Positions 46,502 through 57,676 of a stretch of 64,000 nt of DNA are shown here, in pieces. Source of the stretch: Macrostomum hystrix (taxonomy: Eukaryota > Platyhelminthes > Macrostomidae). The first letter of the stretch is position 1; each line of letters starts with the position of its first letter. The stretch lies in the NCBI GenBank assembly GCA_950097015.1, contig CATNEN010000010.1, forward strand, positions 2,496,501-2,560,500, read 5' to 3'. The notes below the pieces were generated by a model. It did no database searches. It was not told where the DNA came from and worked only from the letters and a program-made list of their open reading frames with translations. Position numbers and translations under genes: made by a program.

Positions 46502-48382
46502 TCGACCGCTCAGAAGCAGGCGGACAAGCGCAAGCGGAAGGCGGCCTACAGGCGCCAGGCTGCCACAGCTGCGAAGATGCTGCGCGGTGGCGCCGACTCG
46601 GATGGCCAGCTGTGCGCTGGCTGGCGCGGCCTGCTGGCAACCTGCAACAAGAGGGAGCGCGAGTGCATCGGCGAGACCCTGGACCTGCTGGACAGATTCC
46701 TGCCATCCGATGAAGATGATGACGACATCGAGGAGGAGAATATCGAGGACGATATTCAGCGATGCATTGAACGGGAGCGGACGACCCGCGCCGGCGGGCA
46801 AGGGCTCGGCATTGGGGCCGCGGCGCCACCGCCATGCGAGAATCTGCGCACCAAGGTAGCTCATTACTTTCCATACCTGCTTTGCGTGTCACGTGCCGTT
46901 CTTGGATTGGTCTGGTCAATGATCGACCTCTGAATAATATCAGAATATTATTAGTATGTATTCTTTAATCACTACTTATTGCCAAAACAGTAGCATAGTT
47001 AGGATTCGCTGAAAATGTTCGCACATAATTAATTAAAAATTCGTCTTTCGCATCATCTGATTTCCGGTAGGTAGCCAGCTGCGTCTTTATTGGCGTCTCC
47101 CTGCCACCGGAACGCCTCTCCTGGATTTTCAATGTCACTGACACTATCTTTGAGGAGGCGGCAACGGCGGCCGCTCGCAACGACGGTCGCCGTGGCGTCG
47201 GCGGAAAGCACATCCTGCGCCTGCTGCCGGTGGAGACCACCTGCGTCAGCGGCCTGCAGGAGATCAAAGACGCCTTCGCTAAGCTTTGGTCCAAGTTTAT
47301 CGAAGATGGCCACATTCAGAGTGAGAATCCTCCACTGTGTGCTGTGCAATCTTCCATTGTGTGCTGTGCAATCTTCCACTGTGTGCTGCTGTGGAATCTT
47401 CCACTGTGTGCTGTGCAATCTTCCACTGTGTGCTGTGCAATCTTCCACTGTGTGCTGTGCAATCTTCCACTGTGTGCTGTGCAATCTTCCACTGTGTGCT
47501 GTGGAATCTTCCATTGTGTGCTGTGGAATCTTCCATTGTGTGCTGTGGAATCTTCCACTGTGTGCTGTGGAATCTTCCACCGTGTGCTGTGGAATCTCCA
47601 TTTGGCTTCCAGTATCTTTGTTTGTGTTTGGCAAACAATTTTTCCGCAAAACTTGTTTCTATTCAATCCCTACATCTCCCGCAGTTCCCAGGCCAACATT
47701 CTCCGTGCACTTCAAAGCGCGCAACTTCAACAAGTTGGAGCGCCTGGATGTGATTGGTGGCATCTTTGATGCTGTAAAGTCGGCATCTCCCCATTGGTCT
47801 GTTGATCACAACCGGGCTGACATTGTCATCGATGTTAACGTGCTGCAGCGCGTCACCTGCCTCAGTTTGCTTCGCAGGTTCTGCCAGTACCGCAAATACA
47901 ACCTGTGCGAGGTGGCTGTGCGCTCGCGGGGAGCGGAATTTAGGAATCACATTTCTAAGCCCACAGCAGCTGACACAGCTGAGCCTGTTGCTGATGACAC
48001 TGCTGACACTGTTGCAGCTGACACAGCTGAGCCTGTTGCAACTGCCACTGCTGAGCCTGTTGCAACTGCCACTGCTGAGCCTGTTGCAACTGCCACTGCT
48101 GAGCCTGTTGCAGCTGACACTGCTGAGCCTGTTGCAACTGCCACTGCTGAGCCTGTTGCAGCTGACACAGCTGAGCCTGTTGCAACTGCCACTGCTGAGC
48201 CTGTTGCAACTGCCACTGCTGAGCCTGTTGCAACTGCCACTGCTGAGCCTGTTGCAGCTGACACTGCTGAGCCTGTTGCAACTGCCACTGCTGAGCCTGT
48301 TGCAGCTGACACTGCTGAGCCTGTTGCAACTGCCACTGCTGAGCCTGTTGCAGCTGACACAGCTGAGCCTGTTGCAAACTGA
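46502..48382 (+). CDS. THUMPD1: THUMPD1/Tan1, tRNA acetylation adaptor (start codon not found)
   Basis: Exons are 46502-46855, 47071-47320 and 47685-48382, phases 0 and 1, giving 433 codons plus a missing N-terminus. Exon 1 opens STAQKQADKRKRKAAYRR and contains GLLATCNKRERECIGE, the N-terminal THUMPD1 signature, then an acidic DEDDDDIEEE patch. Exon 3 holds the THUMP domain (FSVHFKARN ... RADIVIDVNVLQRVTCLSLL ... YRKYNL). THUMPD1 brings NAT10 to tRNA-Leu/Ser for N4-acetylcytidine formation at position 12. The last 130 residues are a TATAEPVA/ADTAEPVA octapeptide repeat from a 24-bp tandem DNA unit. No ATG exists between the acceptor AG (46500-46501) and the conserved sequence. AATAAA lies at 48474. 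Confidence 0.88.
47326..47596 (+). repeat. 22-bp minisatellite in THUMPD1 intron 2, about 12 copies
   Basis: The unit is CTTCCACTGTGTGCTGTGGA plus AT (GCAAT in some). It starts 5 bp after the donor at 47321. Long open frames on both strands over it are artefacts. Confidence 0.95.
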
Positions 48383-49235
48383 ACTTCAAAATGTAGTTAT
48401 TGATAGTTTTTACCTTGTGATGTTCTTCGCTCGAACAGTCTTTTCCGGTTTGTGTTGGCGTTTCTTGACTTGAAATAAACAGCAAACGCTTCACTAGCTG
48501 CTAATAAGTGAAGCTGCTAGAAAATAAATGCGTTTTTAAACCGTGTAAATTGATGAACGAAATCTGTCTGTTTGTCTCCTGCTCTATTGACTAACAGAAG
48601 TGTTGGTTATGTTATCATGTTAATGACTTTGGATAAGGTACGCTTCCAGGCATGAAGAAGAGTAAATGAGCTATTTAGAGATTAGTGATAGATGACTCAC
48701 AATTGGAACATCTTAATCTAAACCAGCTCTGTAGATTTTGCTCTACGCGAAACTAGCTAAAGTACATTTTGCGCTGTATTTGGTAAGACATTAGTTAAAT
48801 TGATCCCAATTTAGATCACTTTCCAGATCAATGCTATGATTAAAGCAGAATACTAGAATTTTACACCGCTTTCTACACTCAGAAGCATGTTTAACCACAC
48901 ACCTGAGCGAGGCCCGACTTTTAGCTTTTTGGGTCTGAATCGAGGGCTGGAAGGACAAGCAGCAGTGTGATTGTTGCGCAAGCAATGTGTAAATAAAATA
49001 CCTGTCTGAGTGGCTGTCTGAGTGTCAGCGTTGACTTCCAGTATCACGCGAGTGTGCGGTTTTAACATGTTTCTGAGTGTACTTTAAGCAGGATTGACAG
49101 CTCAAATCATTTCCAACTCGCCTGTCTACTCTGGGTTCCGTTTCCAGGCTTGTTGGCATGACAGCGAGAATAAGTTGTTTACATTGGATACGAGGGGCAC
49201 CAAAAGCAAAATTGCTGAGCAGTCGCTGAAAAGTC

Positions 49236-52200
49236 TTAAGCCTCGATCATGGCAGGCGAATAGGTTGTGGCCCCGGCCGGCGCCTCTCCACCGGCCCGCG
49301 AGCGGCTTCGAGGCGCCTTTGGATTCGAGCTGCGAACCTGCTCGCTGCTGTCCGAGCTGCCCAGCTCCAGGCGATGTGCCCCGGGCTGCGGCTGCTGCGT
49401 CCGCGCCGACTCCTGCGAGCTCGAAGCCGCGCCTCCGCCAGGTTGTCGCGAAGTTACCGGCGGACCCGGCGTTGCCATAGTGACGCGTCCTTGCGGCTTG
49501 CCGCTTGACACGGTCTCCTTGGCCAGGCTGCGGCGCCTGTGCAGTGACTCCTCCTCCACCTGGCCACGGCCGGAGGTCTGCGGGGCCGACGGGCGCAGTG
49601 GGTTGAACACGGAGCTCTGCTGGCTTGTCTTGGACCAAGTACGGTTCAAAGTCTTGCCGGAGCTGGCAAAATCCTCGGTCTGCTGCTGCTGCTGCTGCTG
49701 CTGCTGCTTGGCGGCCTCGCCAGCCAGGCCCAGGTAGTTCATGACCAGTGTCCGCAGCTGGCTGTAGGCCTCGCTGGGCTCGTCAGTGTTGATGAACATG
49801 TCGAAGAAGCCCGGGTGCTGCTGGTTGTGGCTGAGGTAAAGCTGCGCCCTGGCCTGGCTCTGCAGCACCGCCTGCTCCGGCCGCTCCGGACGGGTGCGCA
49901 GGTGCTGCCCGTGCCGATGCGGGTTCAGCGGCATCGTCAGCACGTAGCGCGGCTCGAAGTGCGTCTTCTTCAGCGCCAGGACGCCCTCCAGCTCCATGTG
50001 GACAACGCAGGCGAGGCCCTCCCTGGCCACGGCTTCCACAGCTTCCAGCGTGAGACCGAAGTAGTGTCCCTGGAACAGCGCTGTCTGGATAAACTTGCCG
50101 CCAACCTGCAGCTCCTCGAACTCCTTGAGGGTGACGAAGTTGTAATCTCGCTCCGGATCCTCGTCCGGGTAGGGAGGCCGGGTGGTCGTGGAGACACCGT
50201 AGCCGAAGTACTCCGGGAAGTCGCTGACGAGCCGCTGGGCCAAGTCCTTCTTCATAGAGCCATTGGGGCCGACCAGCACCAGCATTGGGTAGGGAGTTTC
50301 TGCGCTCTGCAGGGTGCTGGAAGGCGGCAAAGATTCGAACTCTTATCTGTCACCGCGATTTCAGCTGGTTGAGTAACGGATGCATAGTGATGCAGGTGCT
50401 TGGGATCAAAACGCTGCTGTTATTGAGTTCTGTGTCAGCCAGGTGGGTCAAATTCCTAAATGAGCTCTAATGAGACGAAGCTGAAACCGACTGTAGCTGG
50501 CTGGGATAGCCGCAGCCCTAATAGAAAAATAGCCAAAGTTGACTACCGCGCTACCAGTCAATATTTTTCTACCTGACATTTTTTAATAAAAAAATTATTT
50601 CAGTCTGTCTTTCGTTTATACTACTTTAAGTAGACGTCCAATGCGCACCCTGCTTGAGATCTGTACTAGCCAATGTCAGTACAATAATGCCTGACAATCT
50701 CATGCTCATTAGAAGTACTTATGGTAGCCCGCATAATTTTAAGATCCCGAGTTCAATTGCGCTCCAAAAAACGATAAAATTTGAGCTGTAAAAACTGCTC
50801 ACCTGTCAAGTACATAGTGAGGCTGGAAGTAGGAGTACACCAGATTGAGCCGGTGGTCTCGCTGAGCCACAATCTCCATGGATGGGTTCTCCTGGTTCTC
50901 AGCTTGGACCTGAAAATAAATTATTTCAGCAACACACTAGCCGTATTCGAACCCGCTTGCTCTGGCTGCCATGGAGTCGAAGCCACGGCTCGGCACTCAC
51001 CTTTTCCTTGATGGTGATTCGCCTGCCATCCAGGTGGGTTAGGCGGGGTAGGTCGAAGATCACCAGTAGGCGATAGTCGGGCACGTTTTGCATGGGGTTC
51101 CTGGCCAGGTTGAGCTGCCTCAGCAGGCGAAGGTCCTTCACGTGTCTGTGGGAAGCGGCGGTTTTTACCTCATGCAATCGAATCCGGCTTCACTTCCTAA
51201 AGACTGGTGCACAGTGCCATTTAGTAGAATTTATTGGTAAACTTATTGGGTGTTCTCAAACGGTCGTACAACTGAATTTGTAAAATACGGGATCAACTGA
51301 GCACTGGAGTCTGTGCTGAGTTTCTGTCTTGTCTCACCTGAGCTCCAGCAGCTCCAGCACTCGGTTGTCGGCCAGATCGAGAATCTGCAGCAGCTGGCGG
51401 CCCTCCAGCCCGGCCAAAGAGTCGATTCGGTTGCCGGACAGGACCAGGGACTGCAGGCTGTCCAGGGACTCCAAGTTCTCGATGCGCTCGATGCTGTTGT
51501 GCTCCAGGTTGAGTGTGGCCAGCGGCAGGCAGTCCAGGTTGCACAGCCGGCGGATAGAGTTGTGGCCGAGGTTGAGGTGCTGGAGGCTGGCGCATGCCGT
51601 CAGGCTGGCCGGCACCTCGGCCAGGCGGTTGTGGCTGAGGTCGAGGTCACGCAGCCGGCCGAAGGCGTCCATCTCTGGCAGGTCGGAGATTTCATTGTGC
51701 GAGAAGTCGGCGCTTCGCAGGTTGTCCAGAGCGTCGCCAAAGTTGAAGGCCGATCGCAGACGGTTGTGCGAAACGTCCAGCTGCACCAGGTTGACCAGGC
51801 CGGCGATGGCTGTCAGCGAGGTCAGCTGGTTGTGCGACAGATTCAGCACCTGGTAGGAGAAGAAAGGCAAGAGGGCGGTAAAAGCTAATTTCCATGCCAG
51901 CACTCTTTCGAGGACAAAAGGTACTCGTTTATGGGTATTAGTAAACGAGCACCGTTTCCCTATTCTCAGTCAACTGTAATTCACAGAAATCGTACCTGGA
52001 GCTGCTCGTATCTGGCGAGCAAGCTAATGTCGCTGAGTCCCAGGCTGGACGCCGTAAGCTCAAGGTAGGCATAGCTGGTCCCGTCTGCTGTCTTGTTCAG
52101 GTTGCTTAGGCATTCGCATTCGTCAATTAACGCTTCGGTTAGAGTGCCGTCTTTTTGTATATTCAGGAGCGGGTAGGTTACATTTAGTTATAAATAATAA

Positions 52201-52993
52201 AAGTGAAAATTGTAAAGGAATTACAGTAGCTCCAAAATTCACATTCCAATATTTTCAAGTTTCTTATTTCTTTCTGAGAAAACTAGACAAAAAATGTCAG
52301 GAACTTTAAAAAAAAGCACAGTATAAACATCATTTTTTCCCATTCGGTTCGTTAGCTAAAGCATTCACATATCATATGCCATAGAGTAGGCTTGGGTATG
52401 GGCAAAATTGCAGTTGAAGCTAAAAAAGACGCAAATTAAAAGTTTTCGTAAAATATTTAAATTTGAGAGCTTGTTATCTATAGCTTCCTTTTTCTGTAAC
52501 ACAACACAATAAATACTTTGCATTTGCCTACATTTAATAACACAAAGTAATAATTAAAAGAAATGTATTATATGCCTTTCAAATTAATCGATTGTATTTT
52601 ATATTAAGAACATATGGAACAAATTCTTATGTTCTTATATTTGGCGAAACGGTTATTTTGCAACTTTTTAAGCATTAGGACATGCCACAAATTAATATTT
52701 GTGTCTTGCCCTATACTGAATAGTCTGAATGGATACAGTCTTGACATAGCTATTATATCCTATTAATACCTAAAAAAGTACATAGAAAATATCAGATAGT
52801 AGGCATTCTGAGCATATATACCTGAGTCACTCTGTCTTCCAGTTGATCCAGTTCCATCGCTCCGGTGGGATTTGGAGGGATTTTTTGAATGGTGGCTATT
52901 CGTTTTTTCGGTAAACGAGCTGCTTAAATTAAGTCTTTCAATCGGTTCATCATCAAATTCGTTCGTATTGTCAGCTAAATTCTCCTGCGACAT
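49236..52993 (-). CDS. LRGUK: Leucine-rich repeat and guanylate kinase protein
   Basis: Minus-strand exons are 52993-52822, 52150-51996, 51849-51338, 51145-51001, 50909-50803 and 50316-49236. Phases 1, 0, 2, 0 and 2 join cleanly, giving 723 aa (human 825). Residues 1-60 are polar. The segment LTEALIDECE...SYAYLELTASSLGLSDISLL precedes about nine LRRs (LxxLxLxxN, to about 325). The guanylate-kinase domain spans about 370-575, with P-loop VGPNGSMKK, TTTRPPYPDE and RDYNFVT. A poly-Gln run (CAG array at 49681-49707) and a Ser/Pro-rich tail follow. LRGUK is needed for sperm manchette and axoneme formation in mammals. The P-loop lacks the usual third Gly (GxxGxGK reads GxxGSMK), so catalysis is doubtful. 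Confidence 0.92.
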
Positions 52994-54839
52994 TATATCA
53001 TGAAAACTAAATTTAGATGACTCAAAAAGTGAATAGCCCGATTTTTTTAAGTAATAAACATATAGAAATGAACGATCGTTTTAAAAAAATATTCAGGGAA
53101 AATAAATTCCGAATCACATATCGCGCTAAAAGTAACATGACAACTGCTATAGTAAGGACAAGTAAGTATTTTTGACAAAAAACGAACACAAAATAGATTT
53201 TGTACTCTATGAGTAATGATGGCTTACCATAAAATTCTTTTTTTTATATTATTTTTTGTACTTTTGTTATACTGCTATAAAATTTATAAATGAAGACAAA
53301 CCCGGAACGTGCAATAAGGTTCGATTTGCATTCGTTTTTATTTCTGATTTGCATTCGTTAGCTTTCAGCCAAACTGCCCTGAGCCAAATTAGTAAATAAT
53401 TTTTGTTGCCTAGTCAAAACAAGCATACATGGAGCAACCTTAGTGTGACCACATGCTTCTAGGAGCATACTTTCTTTATCGTTTCAAGGCGAAAAACTAT
53501 AATAATTAGCATATTCTTGAAATAATACAGCTGAAATGGCTTAAATCATCCTATTACTGATTGTTTGTAAACCAGATACAGGTAAGATACACGTTTATAT
53601 ATAAATTCTCAGCTGTGGAACTTAAATCAGTATATCAGTATATTTATAAGCAAATTAACAAAGTTATCGACTACTTTATCTAGTTATCTATACTAGTGAT
53701 TTAAATAGATCTAGCTTTTCTATTAGCAAGCTGAGGTCAGGACAAACGTTGAACTCTGATTTTTATGTTAAGGAAAACTATATAATTACGAAGTGACTTC
53801 ATTATCGACGTTCTAAACATTCAAGGTCGACGTGATTTTTTAGGAGCACCATTTTTGCAAATTGACTTAGAATATGCGTGTGCATACAAAATTTTAACAC
53901 AAATTGCGAATCTATATATAATTGAAATGAACAAGCTGTTGCTACCAAATGCGAAGCTTTTATTTATTTATTTACTAAAAACACAGATTTTTGTCGCGTG
54001 TTTGTTTAATGCAGTAAACATATAAATAACAGACAGAAAATAATGATAATATTGAACTAGTATTAATATATAAATATATAATATAATACATATCTAAACT
54101 ATATTCTTTAGAGACAACTGAGAAAGAATGCAAACGCAACAATGAAGTAGTAAACAAAAGTGGCAAACTTAAAAGATAAGTCAGCTGTGCGAGAGACTTG
54201 CATGCCAAGATATATTAATAACGTACATTCGACAGTGCTTTTTGATCAAATAGCTCAAGCTGGTGTTGCATCATCGAGTACTCTTAGAGGACTCGACTGT
54301 TTACTGACAAAACTTCTGGCTTCATCCACTGCAATACCCTACTTGCACAAGAATGGCGAGTATAAGAACGTATAACCAATAGAACCAAGTATATAAGCGA
54401 GGTTTATTAACAACGCAATGTTTAAGTAAACATGCGTGTAAACAACAAACTATTTCCTTAACCAACTAAAAAACAAAAACAGAAAACAACACACACAAAG
54501 CACAAGAACAAATAAATCTATTTTGATCTACTGTATTTATTATGCAAATGGGGTCATTAACATCGATAAAAAGAGGCAGAAACTATATAGATACTTCAGG
54601 CGAGGAAATTACTAGAACGCACTGGACAACTTAAATGTAAATTAAGCACTAACGTTTTTAGATAAATCCTATTTTTAGTATTTATATGGAACCAAATAAA
54701 ACTAGCTGGCTGGCTCGAAGTGATATCTGCTCTTTAACTCTTATCTCCGCTACGTCTACCACCGAAAAATTTCTGCAAATGAAAAGTCCATGCGTAGCGG
54801 TAGCAGAACCCCCATTAGGCGCACAGTATCGGATATCCC
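52994..54839. other. AT-rich spacer between LRGUK and V-ATPase c''
   Basis: No gene is supported. Upstream of the LRGUK ATG the minus strand reads CTAAATTTAG about 16 bases before ATG, a possible acceptor. Low-complexity AT dominates 53900-54150. Confidence 0.5.
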
Positions 54840-55639
54840 CTAGACCTTATCGCCCATCTTGGCGTTGGAGCTTTGCAGGATGGCCACAATGACGCCGAAC
54901 AGGCCGATGGCGCTGGCGAAGATCTCCACAATGAGGATCTTCACAAACAAGGTGGGATTCTGGGCGTCGGCCAGAGCGGCGCCGGAGCCGACAACGCCGA
55001 CGCAGAGGCCACAGAACAAGTTGCAGAAGCCCACTGTCAGGCCGGCGGCGAAGAACGCGTAGCCAGCCTGTTCGTTTCGATGAAAAAAACGAATTGTTTG
55101 CTACTATATTCGAACTTGTAGTAACACTGCATCTTTTATTCCAGTTTATTTTTTAACCAATCTAGATTCGAGCACACAACATGGCATCGATATATCTTTA
55201 TAATTGCCACGCGCAGCCGATGCATTAAGAAACCAACCTGATAGTTGGCCCGAAGGATTTTCTCCGTGGCTGCGGCCTCGTTGAACGGCTCGATCATCTG
55301 CGAGATGACAATGGCCATGATGATACCATAGATGGCCACCGCCTCGCAGAATATGATGCTGATGAGATTCTTGGTGCGAATGCGTGGCGCCTTCACGCCG
55401 CCGCCCAGGATGCTGGCCCCTGTGGTGTAGATGCCGCTGGCCGCGCCAACCACCGATAGAGAGATGCTCAGGCCAACGCCCAGGTTGGCCCACAGGTACG
55501 GAGAGATGCCCTCAATCACTGAGCCTATATCGAATCGGTGGCCCTGGCCAGTGAGCATGTAGTAGAGGCCGGAGGCTGCGAAAGCGCCCGCCAGGATAGC
55601 CAGCGGAGTGAACAGGATCACTGGGTGCTCAATCATCAT
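54840..55639 (-). CDS. ATP6V0B: V-type proton ATPase subunit c'' (21/23-kDa proteolipid)
   Basis: Minus-strand exons are 55639-55238 and 55067-54840, giving 209 aa with a phase-0 junction (NYQ|AGYAFF). The protein has four to five transmembrane helices. It includes [40 protein letters not shown] followed by [13 protein letters not shown], and [20 protein letters not shown]. The helix glutamates typical of the proton-carrying ring are present (FCEAVAIYG and LIVEIF). Subunit c'' forms part of the Vo rotor in acidic organelles and plasma membrane. The start ([10 protein letters not shown]) is 5 bases after a TTGCAG acceptor, so the 5' end is likely spliced. Length matches the family (human 205). 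Confidence 0.96.
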
Positions 55640-55644
55640 GGATG

Positions 55645-57676
55645 CTGCAATAGGCTAGGGTATGCTCTGTTTTTTGTATGTCTTCTTAGGGCTGACTTAA
55701 GGAAAACTATATGCACCTTTACACAAAATATTGAACAAATAAAAAAACATTGCGTTTTTAATATAATGGATTTTTTTCTATAACACAAAGAAGATAAGAA
55801 ACAGGTGGCTAAAATACATAGTTTTTCAATCTATAGATGTGAAGTCATAATATGGTGATTTTTTTAACAAACTGAAGTACGAGTATATAGAAAAATGGAT
55901 AAACTAGCACTTAATTACATTTGAATATGTATTATTGATGCGAAACGTTATTTCTAAATAAATGCATGCAAAAATAGTATATAAAAGTTATAGTGTTTTT
56001 GGACAGATCATATAATGATAAGATCTAATTAGGAGTACAATAGCACCAAGCAAGATATTTAACACAGAAAAGGTTCATCATTTCTTTGAATTAATGGAAT
56101 TCACATTTGTATTCCTTCATTATTATCAGAAGATAAAACATGCTTTATAATAGTTTTATTGATGTACTCAAAAATATTGATAAATCACAATTTCTCTATG
56201 TTATAGCTATATCTGGTTTACATATTTAACTGATTTGACTTCTTACTCAACTCTATGCCATTTTTTGAGAATACAGCATTGGGACCTTCCATACCTTCTT
56301 GTAAATTGTCAGATATTTTCAGCTGGCATATTTTAATTGAGTTTTGTATATAAATTTTATACAATTAGACTATTTCAGTAGTCTAGAAACATTTAAAGTA
56401 AATAGGAACAATATTTTTTATATAATATAAATTAACGACCAACTTTCTCTATATAAAACAAGATAACCTGAAAAGTGTTCCAATCTTCAAACATAATTTC
56501 CAAAAGACAAACCATGACAATGACAATGAGTATAATAATAATAAGCTACTATGAATGTTTATTTAGAAACAGTTTCGCGTTCAAAGTTCTTTCCAGTACA
56601 GAACTGGATTGGTCCACTAACCTGTTTGTGAAAGTAACAATTGTATAATGAGCAACTTGAAAATAAGTCAATATTGTACGTGATCTGAAGTTTCTTCGCC
56701 TTCCTTGTACTAGCGAGTGCACGATATTATTATTGTGAACTCAAACAATAAAAAAAGCGATGCGTTTCTTTGCTACAACTCTTGTCAGAGCCCGATTATT
56801 TAAAATAACACCTCAGTAATATATATTTTCACGGTAATTACAGCTATTGTTAATGATAACCATGAACCTTATACCAGCTTTTGTTAAAATACATTTTTCA
56901 AGATATTTCCGGCAAATTTACTGATGCTTGTATGCTGATTTGTTTGTTGTTGCTCGACATAAAATTAATTGCATTGTTTTTTTCGCAGAATTTTATTTCT
57001 GTGGGATCGATAAACAAATTAAAAATGAAATATAAGGCGGAAGGCCTTTTGTTAAAGAGATGGAATGGCAGCGAAGATAGTGTGCTGCGCTGCGTGTATA
57101 ATTTATACGAAGTAAACAGCGCAGGATAAAGGAGCCTAGGGAGGTGCGAAGAAGTGGCGGGACAGTCTTCGCTAACACCCCGGCTTAGCGAGCCGGCTGG
57201 CTGGGCGCATCAACCCCACCTTCACTAGACTGAGGTTGGGGGGGTTAAGTGCAGCTGCACTAGTGCTTGCCGGTCGCGTATAGTCTGGCCGCCACAATTC
57301 GTTATTAATTCTTTTTTCTATTTGTTTTCGGTAACTGAAGTAGGGCAAAAAAGCAAACACATGTGTATTTGATTTACAATTTTTACTAAAACAAATATAA
57401 TTGCTCCAAAAAAGCCAGCTTCACAAAACTGAGACATTTCAAAAGATAATCTAAGAAGCACTGGAAATGGAGCATTTTTGTCACCATCTATTTAAGACCA
57501 CACGGCACCAGATATTCCGTGCGGAACAATCCAGTATTGTTTAGAGGATCGCACATTTTCTGGAATGTCTATGGCAGAAATTCTAGTCAAAAAAATTTAA
57601 GTGATAGTCCGTCCAAAATATAGTGAAGTTTTCTACAATTTCAACCTCAGATTTGAATCGAATAACAAGGAACACA
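55645..57676. other. AT-rich head-to-head region, V-ATPase c''/Rdx protein
   Basis: It is mostly AT-rich without coding frames. A GC-rich island at about 57125-57300 contains several hairpin-forming sequences. An acceptor-like CAACCTCAG ends at 57650, 26 bases before the next ATG. Confidence 0.45.

Noticed and set aside
47053..47666. Minus-strand frames rich in WKIPQHTVEDSTAH-like repeats
   Set aside because: They are the antisense of the 22-bp minisatellite in THUMPD1 intron 2.
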